Assembly (NCBI RefSeq): GCF_001039355.2
Contig: NW_019775635.1
Coordinates: 154,069 to 204,365, forward strand
DNA from: Lingula anatina
Lineage: Eukaryota > Brachiopoda > Lingulata > Lingulida > Lingulidae
Direction: 5' to 3'
Length of the DNA: 50,297 nucleotides
Within the stretch, counting starts at the first letter, position 1; every line of letters begins with the position of its first letter. The position numbers and the translations under genes are program-made. The notes under the pieces were generated by a model that worked only from the letters and a program-made list of their open reading frames with translations, was not told the origin of the DNA and did no database searches. Positions 1-10,362 of this stretch are shown piece after piece.

Positions 1-112
1 GAGGGGGTAAGGGGAGCTCGAAAGAACCCCCCTTTTACACGGACGTTTTATGGTAAAGGTCCATTTTTTCAGAAAAAGAACCACAATGTTGAAATTGCTG
101 GCTACGGGCCTG
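1..112 (-). repeat. Short TIR transposon, truncated by window start
   Basis: This is the terminal part of a small non-autonomous DNA element. It ends with CTGGCTACGGGCCTG at 98-112, and its reverse complement aligns through most of its length with the complete copy at 27064-27231: shared segments read TTCTGAAAAA, GGACCTTT, CCATAAAA and GGTTCTTTCGA. The other end lies outside the window. Confidence 0.75.
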
Positions 113-343
113 GGTTAGGTTAGGTTAAATGGGTTACTGTCTGATACGAACTGGTGTCTAGGAGAAAGTACAAAAATCCCACCGCTAAGTAAATAAAAGA
201 TACTAAAAACTAGAATAAATGAAATATAACGGTAAACGTTCGAAGATAAATTGCACTGTAGGTTATCATTAACTTAAATGACAGAATATCAAAATATGAG
301 AAGAAATGGCAATTCACTGTGTGGACTATTTTGTAAAGAGTCG

Positions 344-593
344 GTCTTTGTGCTTAGACTCCATTCTCATAGATCATTCTGCATAGATTGATCCAACTCT
401 GCATGAATTCTCGCTTAGTGCAATCAGCTGAACTGAATGACACGCCCCCTCCTGGAGTTGAGTAAATCAGAAAAGCAGATCATTATACGAGTACTTTGGA
501 AACAAAAGGAGGCGAGTCAATCAGTCAAGTCGGAGTTGGGTCGATCTAGTTAGCCTAATGGTATCTATGAGATTGTGGTCTAAGCACAAAGAC
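344..593. repeat. MITE of the palindromic family (variant centre)
   Basis: The ends are a perfect 16-bp inverted repeat, GTCTTTGTGCTTAGAC at 344-359 and its complement at 578-593. The arms resemble the family copies at 2613, 4898, 6396, 30299 and 45149 (GATC-rich arm, TTCTCGCT, then a CACGCC centre). The centre (441-513) is instead a module shared with 2532-2606. No clear target-site duplication was found. Confidence 0.7.
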
Positions 594-1083
594 TCCTAAA
601 TCCGACCCTGCTTCGTAAAAAAGTGCACAGGCACTATGTTGAATACTTCTTTCTATGCTGTCCCCGCTTTTTTCATATTTAATGCGAGTGAATAAATCAT
701 ATCAACATACAAAATTCTTTTTACCTTGTTTGGCCTACATAAAATAATCGATAATCGTTCTGGATGATCATGCGTGCTACACTTTACAATACATCTCAGT
801 AAAATTGGTGTCATTTTGCTCGCTGAAATATTTTATAAATGAACGGCCCAGATCTTAATCTCTTATTATGTCCATGTCTCGACCCACTTTAATATGGTAA
901 TCAGAAGGCTCGCCAACCAAGTCAATGTTGATTCTTTGTCCTCAAGAGACGATCATAAATTTTACTTTGACAAAATAATGACCAGACAGGAGTGGGCGAT
1001 TTTTGTAAATTTGAGATTAGAAACATACATAAATGACCTGGTGATGTTATAACTGAGATTTATGAGAAACCACTTGATGAAAT

Positions 1084-1126
<43 letters not shown>

Positions 1127-2530
1127 GAGCTTATTTATTCGTTAAGCATTGAATTGACGCAGGTGAGTTGACCTAACTTGTAATTTACATTAACCTCCCA
1201 AAAACGTCTATTCAAATCTTTGATTTTATGGCTATAAATTCTTTAAATATGCAGTGGTTAGAAAGTTTTCATAAAACACACGAAGTTATGATTACATGTC
1301 AACCCCAATACACAGTAAATTTTGTGAGTTCATATGCAACGTTATTCATCAATCTTGGCTTTCGGGCACCGGTTAAAAATAATGCAAACTAATGCCAAGA
1401 AATGTGAAACCACCCATTTTCCTAGTCGAATGAGACGGAACTGAAATAGATGATAACATAATGGTTTGTGGATACTTATCAAAATACATTCGAAGCTCCT
1501 GGAAGCAGTAGATACTCGTGTTCATAAAGATTCATGGTACAAAATAATTGTTTGAGAACTATGCTATTATCTCCTGTCATATTTGGTTGTTACGCTCAAT
1601 TCTCATGAAGGAGAGAGAGAGAGAGAGAGATGGTAAAACAGTATCAGCCTGAAGACGGAGATTTGTGCTAATATGCCATAGGGATAATCATTTGGGAGGA
1701 GGTCCACTCATAAAAAATCTTCACATCATTAGTGCCACAAGTGTCTACCAGTATATGCTGCTCTACTGGTTTAACCGGTAAATAAATGACGCCACTTGCA
1801 TTTGAAATCTAATTGTCTGAATCGTTCAACTATATAAATGTCAGTGTCAAGTATTATTTATTTATTTATTTCATTTATTAATCTACTTCATTTTTTCTCT
1901 GACTTTTCGAATACATGTACGATGTACTAAGAATTTTTCCAGTCTTAGTGTGGAACATGGCATTAATAAACCGCTTTTCTTTCATTCCTGGATTTCCTTA
2001 ATTTTGTTCGCCCCCACCCCCCATTCTCCATTCCCCGCGCACGCACGCACGCACGCACGCAAGCAAGCACCCCCTTCCTGTTCACGCCAACACATGATTA
2101 AAATATTCAAATGTCAATATTTTAAGTGGCCAATTAATTGACCGACTTTCTGAACGCCCTCTGTTAAAAATCGCCATAGCAATTTGAATATTACTGCACA
2201 ATATCAAAGGAAAATTCCGATTAATGGCTTTCAAATGATTTCATTGCCGGTTGCTTTTAAACTAACAGAAGCCTTTGGAATTTACAGCGTTGATAAGCAT
2301 CTATGATTGATCTTCGAATTCTATTTTACTCGAAAGAATTTGATAATCTTTATCTGGAATACGGCAGGCGGTCATTTGATGAGTTAAAAGGACACAAAAG
2401 GGCCATTGCCGGATAGGGAGGGAGGTAAAGGAGAATTAGTGCTACAATTACATAGAGGAGATTTTGTAAACTGCGCCCACCCAACCTTATAAACAATCTA
2501 GGGGCTCATTCCCAATGACTTGACAGACTA
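594..2530. other. Gene-free AT-rich stretch with microsatellites
   Basis: No coding exon is recognisable. It holds a (CT)n tract at 1087-1123, a (GA)n tract near 1612-1630, an (ACGC)n tract near 2037-2061 and ATTT repeats near 1855-1880. The 1950-2141 open frame runs through the ACGC tract and looks fortuitous. Confidence 0.7.
1087..1123. repeat. (CT)n microsatellite
   Basis: Uninterrupted CT dinucleotide tract read directly. Confidence 0.95.
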
Positions 2531-2531
2531 A

Positions 2532-2606
2532 CACGCCTCCTCCTGGCGTTGAGTAGAATACAGAAAAGCTGGTGATAATACGAGTATGTTGGAAAGAAGA
2601 GGAGGC
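2532..2606. repeat. 75-bp module shared with 441-513
   Basis: It begins CACGCCTCCTCCTGG and ends AAGAGGAGGC, so its own ends are inverted. The same order of words (GTTGAGTA, CAGAAAAGC, ATACGAGTA, TTGGAAA, GGAGGC) occurs inside the MITE at 344-593. It abuts the next MITE and is probably the centre of a truncated family member. Confidence 0.65.
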
Positions 2607-2612
2607 ATATTA

Positions 2613-2859
2613 GACTGGGTTCCCATACTTAGATCGATCCATCTGGATCGACCTAACTCCCTGGGGGGTTCTCGCTAAATTGCTATCAGCTCAAGAGGCT
2701 CAAATGTCTGTCACGCCTACCGAATCAGCCAGGGTAAAGATAATTACCCCCTAACAGCTTTACTAGGCGCGACAGACATTTAAGCTTGTTAAGTTGATCG
2801 CAATTAAGTGAGACTTCCCAGGGAGATAGATCGATCTAAATATCAGTGGGGATGGTCCC
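2613..2859. repeat. Palindromic MITE, complete copy with TTA target duplication
   Basis: It starts GACTGGGTTCCCAT and ends GGGGATGGTCCC, imperfect inverted ends of the family. It is flanked by TTA on both sides (2610-2612 and 2860-2862). Inside, the two arms carry complementary GATCGATC, CAATTTAGC-like and ACAGACATTTAAGC-like words around a central inverted repeat. It has no coding capacity. Confidence 0.85.
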
Positions 2860-2862
2860 TTA

Positions 2863-3462
2863 AACTGATGCATTCAGCGAAAATCCTTGCGACATTTTCA
2901 CTGGGAATGTGCCTAAAGAAAAAAAAAACAGGCAGAACCAAATAATAATCCACCTTTGTACCTCTCAGCTCTGCAATTTTTTTTAATATCCTTGTTCACC
3001 CAGCCCAGGCCCCCATGGCAGAAATTCTGGATCAGTCAGTTCTTGTTAATGTCGTTTCTGCCCTACTGATCATGAGCTTATTGCTTATAAGAACACTGAA
3101 AAAATATCAATATCGTTGAGTGATGTACAATGAATGCACACTCGACCAAAGAACAGTTGTTTATCCCTGCAAAATTACACGTATTCACCGGGCATACTGG
3201 CTGTTTTCATATGCAGAAAAATTACCTGTGATTAAGATAATAACACCACCTGATGCGAGGGGGGGGGGGAGGCTTTTGCAAAATTGTTCTTTAATTTTAC
3301 AGTATGTGATCGGCTCAGATACTACCTGGTGTTTAAATTGGCGTGCCCTGACCTACAAGCCCCAGTAATAGATAGATAGATGACAATAGCAAACCACGTG
3401 GCTTTGCGGGGATCGGGGAGAAATTCCCTATATAAATGGTACAATACATGTACAGCCAACTA
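2863..3462. other. No gene seen; possible TATA-like element near its end
   Basis: The open frame 3120-3368 has no recognisable domain. CCTATATAAATGG at about 3427-3439 resembles a TATA box just before the foldback element at 3463, but no transcript can be inferred from sequence alone. Confidence 0.5.
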
Positions 3463-4065
3463 TGACAGAAAAGCGTGTTGACACAACGTCGACATCGATT
3501 ATCGCAGTGAAAGTTTTAATTCATCCAGTTATTTTATACTGAGGTAATGAGAATATTAAATCTAATATTGGATCTTACGTTAAAACGGGGATCACGACGT
3601 TTCGCTCTAAAGGTGAACTTATTTTAAATTATATTGCACTTCGATCTTAGCCAAAGGACCGGGGAGTCGTTTCTCATCTGTACGAAAGCCTTGAAATACT
3701 GAAATAAGTATGTATAATTAGAATTGTCACCGGTGTCGTACGATAACGTTCTGCGCGTCCATGAGCAGGTTGATCAACCCACCGTCAACACGCACGGTGG
3801 CCTGCGATAACAACTAGCACATCTGTGGCACCGGGCCCTGGGAAACAGCCCACGCAGAATGTCACCACGCGACACCAGTGACAATTCAAAATCAGTCTTG
3901 ACGAAGACTGTGCGATTAGGTCAAAGCGCCGTGATCTCCGTTTCAATTTAAGATCTAGCATTAGATTTAATTTTCTCATAATCTCAGTATAATATAAGTG
4001 GATGAATCAGAACGGTCACTTGTATAATCGCTATTGACGTTGTGCCAACACGTTTGCTTGGTCAA
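3463..4065. repeat. Diverged foldback element with about 150-bp inverted arms
   Basis: The left arm (3463 to about 3615) and the reverse complement of the right arm (about 3910 to 4065) align across their length: CGTGTTG.CACAACGTC, GCGATTAT, AATTCATCCA, TATACTGAG.TATGAGAA.ATTAAATCTAAT and GGGATCACG-like words are shared in the same order. Scattered substitutions show age. The spacer of about 300 bp has no coding signal. Confidence 0.7.
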
Positions 4066-4644
4066 TTTTTTAATCTGTCAAAATGTTTTTTTTTTAAGTT
4101 TTAACGTGAACTTCACATGTAGAGAACGAGCACATACGGAGCTGTAGCGGTGAAAACCCACATACCTGGGTTTATAAGCATACAGTATACACGATGCTAC
4201 TGCAGTGGAAATAGGATATTGAGACAGAGCGCACAGCAGAGTCAGAATGTGTGTCTCCAACCTGCTTGTCCTGTCATCTGACAATAAGTGATGTCATAAC
4301 TGTCACAATGACTTTGTGTATATAGGATTACCCGCCAGTGGAAAAGAGCAACACAGGACATGTGTCTGAACTGTGGACACCTTTGAGATATTTGACGACA
4401 GGGACACGGATAGTGATAGCTGTTTTCCAGTGAACTCTCTGTTGATGTTTATATATTAATATATACATACAGGCATACAGAAATGCGCATTATATGAACA
4501 GCATTATTTTTATCGAACGACAAGCTGTACCGACAGCTCATATACTATCACCAAGTCGACATGATGCATTGATCTTGGCCTGAGGTCGACGTGAAGTAGT
4601 TTCCAGAGCTTCCAGACAAGGTCAAACTCAGGTTTGAGAATCTT

Positions 4645-4870
4645 ATGTGGACTGCAACGATGTTATTCAGTAGTACCTTGAGGGTACTGAACAGTCGCTT
4701 CAAGGCGAGGACTGCCACCGTGCTGCTGTGTGTGTCGTTATTTTTCACTTTCTCGACTTTGTTCAGGTTACCGTCTCAGCCAGCGTTGACAGAGAACCCG
4801 CATCGGACATCTCAGGGCACATTGAAGGAAACCGTGCTACCGCCTTGCCAGTATCCAGACCCAGGACTAG
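4645..4870 (+). CDS. First exon of a type II membrane protein (incomplete)
   Basis: The frame opens at ATG 4645 (second ATG at 4660). It encodes a short basic cytoplasmic tail with FKAR, a hydrophobic segment at about residues 24-40 (VLLCVSLFFTFSTLF), then a Ser/Thr/Pro-rich stem ending LPPCQYPDPGL. That is the N-in/C-out plan of Golgi glycosyltransferases and related type II enzymes. It ends at an excellent donor, CTAG|GTGAGT, in phase 1. A TATATAGG-like word lies near 4317. A MITE starts 27 bp into the intron. I could not find the next exon in the window, so the enzyme family stays unknown. The reading frame continues only two codons past the donor (GTG-less GE, then stop), which also favours splicing here. 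Confidence 0.45.
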
Positions 4871-4897
4871 GTGAGTGAGAGACAGAGGGACGTGTAA

Positions 4898-5154
4898 GGG
4901 ACCATTTTCAGACCCTTTCGTGCCAACTTTGGATCGAACTATCTCCAAGAGGATTCTCGCATAATTGTAATTAACTTTGGCGGCTTAGATGCCTGTCACG
5001 CCTACTGAAGCTGCTAGGGGGTAATTAGCTGTCGTTTAGCAGCTTCTGTAGGCTTCCCAGACATCTAAGCCACTTAAGCTGAAAGCAATTTACTGAGAAA
5101 CCCCGTGGAGATGGGCCAATCCTGTTAGTTCGATCTAGGGATGGGAAAACAGTC
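4898..5154. repeat. Palindromic MITE copy inside the first intron of the 4645 gene
   Basis: It starts GGGACCATTTTCAG and ends GATGGGAAAACAGTC. The arms hold TAATTAACTTTGGCGGCTTAGATG against CATCTAAGCCACTTAAGCTG-like sequence, around CACGCCTACTGAAGCTGC against GCAGCTTCTGTAGGC. The flanks TAA / TAG fit a 3-bp target duplication with one change. Confidence 0.85.
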
Positions 5155-6395
5155 TAGTCCCTTATAAGCGACCTGACAAGACGCTTGCTGTATTATCTGG
5201 GCCCGATGTGATAGTAATGGTAGACCTAGGTATAGAAGTCCAGGGTCCCATATTATTAGTACATGTTGGGATTAGTATACGGGACGAATGACACCTGTAA
5301 AAAGTGATGGGGAATGGATTACGGTTCCTAGAGGACTTCAGGCTAAACAAAGAAAAAATAATTGTGTAGGACGCTTTCTTTGCTAACACAAGAATAATTT
5401 TACACATACAAAAAAGTAAAATCACTTGAAAATGGAGACAAAAATAAATATTATACTCGAGGACACAAAGGTTTTTAAGTCAAGTAATTCTTTTAGCTAT
5501 AGTTTTTTGTCTCCCCACAACTAAAATACACAAATATCGGTAGTGTTGTGTGAGATGATTAAACCCTCATTTAGAAAATTGGGAAAAAAAGTAATGTTTC
5601 CTGTTGTTACGTTCTTTGTGGACAACAAGACATTTAGATTTGTCTTCTTTTAGTTAGGACCAGATTGTGACTTGAATTCATTTTTGAAAGTAAAACCAAC
5701 GTCTGCCCCCAGGGAGAGAGGGGGGCGGTCCTCCCAACCCACCCACCCCATCCCTTCCCCGGGTCTCCCCAGCATGCTGTTTTGCTTTATCCCTTTTCAG
5801 TCGGTTGATATTTTGACGTAGCTGGAAGAAATTAATACTTCGTCAAACAAATAAATAAAATAAATAAAAACAAATAAAAACATGTTAGAACTGGTGTTTT
5901 GAGTGCTACGTAGTTTACGTATCATTTATTCATTTATTTATATATTTATTTTATTTTTCTTTCTTTTTTTTTTTTGACAACTATTCCAGTGCAACTTGTC
6001 TGTCTTTTGTCGTTATTAATCTTGTTTTACACCCTTCCAAGCAACGCCGCGTCATGACAACCGAAGGACGTGCACTTAATTCAGACCCTCTATTCATTAT
6101 CACAAAACTTGTACGACTAGATGCCACATCGATTTAATATTTGTTCAAATTAACAATCCCAGTTTGTGCGTGAAAGAGGAGACGAGACGGATACTATACA
6201 AATGATAATTTTTCAATTGATACTGAATATATATATACATCATTGAGTGCAGAAAATACAAGCTATACGTTCATACGCACTTGAGTTCACATTATTCTAT
6301 GAAATTTATTGCTCTTATATGCACAAAAGAGCACACGGCCTTGAGAAGATTCATGTCTCTTTTGGGAACGCAGTGACATACACCGAGGTGTTAAA
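5155..6395. other. No gene seen
   Basis: AT-rich sequence with AAATA repeats (about 5845-5880), TTTAT repeats (about 5920-5950) and a short poly-T. Open frames here lack domains and splice context. Confidence 0.6.
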
Positions 6396-6651
6396 GGGAC
6401 CATTCCCAGACCCTATCGTACTCACTTTGGATCGATCTATCTTCAAGGGGATTCTCGCTAAATTGCAATCAACTTAAGCGGCTTGATGTCCAGCACGCCA
6501 ACTGAAGCTGTTAGGGGGCAATTAACTATCGTTTAGCAGCTTCAGTAGGCGTGTCAGCCATCTAAGCCGCTTAAGCTGAAAGCAATTTAGCGAAAAAGCC
6601 CTTGGAGATGGATCGATCCTGCTAGATCGATCTAGGGACGGGAACCCAGTC
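6396..6651. repeat. Palindromic MITE copy
   Basis: It starts GGGACCATTCCCAG and ends ACGGGAACCCAGTC. It is flanked by AAA on both sides (6393-6395 and 6652-6654), a possible 3-bp duplication. It has the central inverted repeat CTGAAGCTGCTAA-like / TTAGCAGCTTCAG. The open frame 6247-6477 runs into it and is not a gene. Confidence 0.85.
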
Positions 6652-8157
6652 AAAGATAGACGGAGAATGTCCAGCCAATAATTCCGTCAGCTGTGTAACA
6701 TGTACATGTCTACAGGCCTATGTTTCTTCATTTGTCATTATATTTTTATCATTAAATGGAATATTATAGTGGCGATATTAAAACTCCGGATTTAGCTGGT
6801 GTTTGTAAAAGCAATTGCTGTTAAATAGACAGAAAATCGTTTTTCTTTATTCAAAGATATTCCTTTCTAATGATGAACAAAACATCTCGCCACGGTCATT
6901 GGGCTTACCCATTACCTGGCCCACAGATTGATTTTTTTCATTAGATGTCCACAGACATGAAATTGACTCCGGCTAATTTATGGCAATATTTTGCTACCGT
7001 GTCCAACGAGAATTTTGTCATAGAACCAATTTCACTACTCAGTTGGACTCTAATATAGAGTGCACATAATTACAAAGATATAATCATAAATTGGTTGTGG
7101 CCATGAATAGAGTGCGCAGTGCACTCTTTTCTGAAGTTGAAACGTCCGTGGTTGTCCTATGACAGTGGTTTTCCATGTCACTTTTTAACAATGGGGAGTT
7201 GCATTTTTGTATGCACCTGCCTCTGTAACTATAGAAGCACTATTCATCATCTGTCCTCTTGTTCAAAACTTGACCGCGTTCTAAACTAAAAGACATGCTA
7301 GCTCGTCACCATCAATAAAACTATTTCAATACTAACTGGTACAGATGTACCCTATAGTGAAATCACTTTTGGATTACTGAAGGAGACAAATTCTCTGAAG
7401 AAAAGCTCAGGGTACGACATGGCACACTGTAATGAATTTAAAAAGCCTTTAAGTGTCCGTTAACCTACGCTTTTTCTGTCTACTTAATTCACGTGACGAT
7501 TCGATATGATTCAATAAATCCGTGCTCGAGAATTTAAAATAGGTAAGACGACAGGCGTTATTAAAAAAGAGAAAGGGTCTATTATACTCGACAATGAAAT
7601 TAAATAGATAAGCCTGCTAAAGACATTTACTCATACACTCAAATAAAACGTACAGTTATCCTAAAGAGGGATAAAAAGTGACACTGTCTTTTTTTAAATC
7701 AACCCATCATTGAGTGTTGGCGATATCGTCGTTATCGTCCACATAACCAGTGGTGGGCTCAAGATTCCCTTACGGGGGCACAAGGACAAAAAAACAATAT
7801 AGACAAAGGAAATAATATTATGATACATCGGCCATAGGGATAGAAATAACAATGATTTGAGTTGTTGTGCACGTTATACTGTTTCTTTGGGAAGAAAGAG
7901 AGAGGGGGGGTGTCCCACCGAATCTAGGGGGAAAGGTAGGCCTATGCATCATCTGTGCCCTCCTAGATTTCCCCAGACCCGCCTTTGACCGACGTGTAAA
8001 AATGAACATAGTGTCTCCTTCATCGTGAGTCACCTAGAAATAGAAATTTGGCACCGCCAGGATGAGATAGGGCGGNCGTAAATAAACATAAATCTCTGTG
8101 CTTAATAAATATTTTCACTGGTGTCTTATCTCAAAGATTATTGTAAATGGTACTCAC
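6652..8157. other. No gene seen
   Basis: AT-rich, with no recognisable exon on either strand. One N lies at 8076. Confidence 0.55.
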
Positions 8158-8201
8158 AAATCCAGTAAATACTTCGCGGCCAGGCCATTCTTCGTATCCA
8201 T
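8158..8201 (-). CDS. Possible first coding exon (MDTKNGLAAKYLLD)
   Basis: On the minus strand, GTGGCCATGG gives a strong Kozak-like start at 8201, with an in-frame TGA 18 bases upstream. The frame reads MDTKNGLAAKYLLD and then meets a consensus donor TT|GTGAGT at 8157. It lies about 235 bp downstream, on this strand, of the composite promoter motif at 8435. I do not recognise the peptide and could not find a second exon in frame, so this is a weak proposal. Confidence 0.2.
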
Positions 8202-8434
8202 GGCCACCCAAGCAGGTTTTCATCTGCCTTCTTCCTCGCCGGTGTTTATTGTTTGCCTGTCGTACATTTGCTGATACACTGTTTTACGCATGTTTTTTGT
8301 AAAGGCTGTTTCTTTTTTCTTTTTGTTATCGGTCTTCGCTTCTTCGAAGGACTCCCAGCATAACTGAGCCTCCTGTTTCACGTTGATCTTTCCCGGCAGC
8401 TTGAACTGGTTTTAACTAGGTCGCAATACGAGAA

Positions 8435-8453
8435 TCTCGCGAGATCCGGAAGT
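8435..8453. promoter_or_regulatory. TCTCGCGAGA + CCGGAAGT composite promoter motif
   Basis: TCTCGCGAGA at 8435-8444 is the palindromic CpG-promoter motif bound by BANP in vertebrates. It is followed one base later by CCGGAAGT (8446-8453), the consensus ETS/GABP site. The pair is typical of TATA-less housekeeping promoters, often bidirectional. A minus-strand candidate start (8201) and a plus-strand open frame (8469-8672) lie on its two sides. Function is inferred from motifs only. Confidence 0.5.
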
Positions 8454-8492
8454 CTAGAGAGCTCAATTATGAAAATGGAGGTGGTTGTTGGT

Positions 8493-8516
8493 AAACCTCC
8501 GCTTAAGCGGAGGTTT
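8493..8516. repeat. Perfect 24-bp palindrome followed by T-rich run
   Basis: AAACCTCCGCTTAAGCGGAGGTTT is its own reverse complement, with GCTTAAGC in the middle, and is followed by TTCTTTTTATT. Confidence 0.9.
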
Positions 8517-9013
8517 TCTTTTTATTGTATTTTCCAAAAATGTTACAGAGCGATGACGAGTGCCGGGAATGATAGATTAAAGGTTGGTAAATCGCGGAAA
8601 AGTAGTGTTAACTTCGGGATAAATCAGGATAAATCAATTTTGGCGCGAAAATCCTCTTTTGTGTCCTTTTAAGTTATTTAAAAAAGCAATATCTGAACAC
8701 CAAGACGGCTTGAACACGTGACACAGGACATATTACAGTATAATGGGCACAAAACACATGTATTCTAAAAATAAGTGAATTAAAGGGGATGCTTTGGCAA
8801 ACAAAGCCAACCAACGATAAATAGGTTTGAAAAGTGATACGACGCAACTGATAGAAGGGGTCGTAAAAGGGTCTTAGTTTAGGCACCCGTGGTGCTTGTA
8901 AGTGGGCATGCGTGGCAATATCGCTTCACAACCGGCGTAACGAAACTAAGGTCCGCGTAAAAGTCCGCCTTTCATACAGTTAAAATGGTTAGGGTTAGCC
9001 TGACCTAAGTGGG

Positions 9014-10317
9014 TCAAAATCTAGGGCGAGGCTCACCTGTACAAATGAATGGGAAGCGAACTCTTTCATGAGGGACTCTCCGTCACGTTACAGTGGCAGT
9101 CAGCTTTTAATATACTTACTGACGCAGTTATACTGTATCATCAGAACCGGAGACGAGTCAGCCATACACCCTGCGAAGCCAATAGGAATAGTCATCGCTG
9201 CCGTTTGTAAGGTATTAATGCTGTTCATTACATTACACGTCCCGGCATTATTGTTGCAAATCGACTGTACTATAGGGAAAATATTGGGTTCCGTACAAGC
9301 CGGGGGATTGCCCATGTTTGGCAGGCAGACTTGAGACCCCACGACCCGACCATATGTGGCAGAAGCGATGGAGACGATTCCCGTGGCGCATGTCAGCGTC
9401 TCCATGTTGCCGAAACACGTGGTGGTGTTGGCTCCGGGGGCAGTGTCTGACAATGAGAAAGACAATGAGATCAAAGACATGTAGTTGACGGTCTCCATAT
9501 ATCTTTTTAGTAAGCTTCAAGTATGGGACGTGGAATGAAAAACAAAATACCTCATAATTAACTGCCAATATCTTAACGAACTATTTAGGTCTGCTGGATT
9601 GAGTCACATGGTAGCCGTCTGATACTTACTGCAGACTGCACATCTGACAGTGATGGCGTTGAAGTTGGTGACGGCTGCGTTACACCCAGTGGCCGAGAAG
9701 TGGGTCCGGCACATCAAGGACGCTGTGTCGAAGGTGATGGCAATGCAGCTGGACCCGCAGTTAGCGGCGCAGGACTGCAGCGTTCTGGCCTGCGGTACCG
9801 TCGTCCCTCCCATCAGTTCCATATTCAGCATGCTCGTTCCAAATTTAGCTGGCAAACCTGTGCCCACTGAACAAAATATAACAGAGTTAAGCGCCCAACA
9901 TGAATGGAGTTGAAGAGCAAAAGATTTCTTTTTGGAAATATTTTGAAATTGGTGCTATATCCAATATAACGCCACCACTACTGGTAGAATCTGCTGTTTA
10001 ATGAAAAATGCTACGTTCAAATGTCAACCCAAGATCTAACTTTTTAGTCCATTTCGAGATAGAAAAATAGAAGTGATCATGAGATTAAAAAAGTAGTGCA
10101 CTTACATAAAGAGGCGCTTTGCATCCTCTTCAACGTTTCGGGTCATTACAATCTCTTCCCCCTACTTTGTAACTATTATTTTGCATTCTCTTGTTCTTAA
10201 CATTTACATTGGATAAAGAAAAAATAAATAAAACATCGATTATTATTATAAAGATCGGCTCTTCTCTGAACGTTTTTACCGCTAATCTGGCCTCTGGCAG
10301 CAAATGCCCCCCCCCCC

Positions 10318-10362
<45 letters not shown>

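Noticed and set aside
3120-3368. 82-residue plus-strand frame
   Set aside because: No domain, no splice sites and a G-run inside; treated as chance.
7818-8033. Second exon for the 8158-8201 candidate
   Set aside because: An acceptor-like CTAG exists at 8031, but joining in the required phase gives an immediate stop.
8493-8525. Intrinsic transcription terminator
   Set aside because: The shape fits, but the surrounding DNA is animal, where such signals are not used.
9248-9568. Second minus-strand frame over the lectin exon (and its twin at 28094-28414)
   Set aside because: Shadow of the SUEL exon in another frame. It lacks the Cys pattern and ignores the acceptor.
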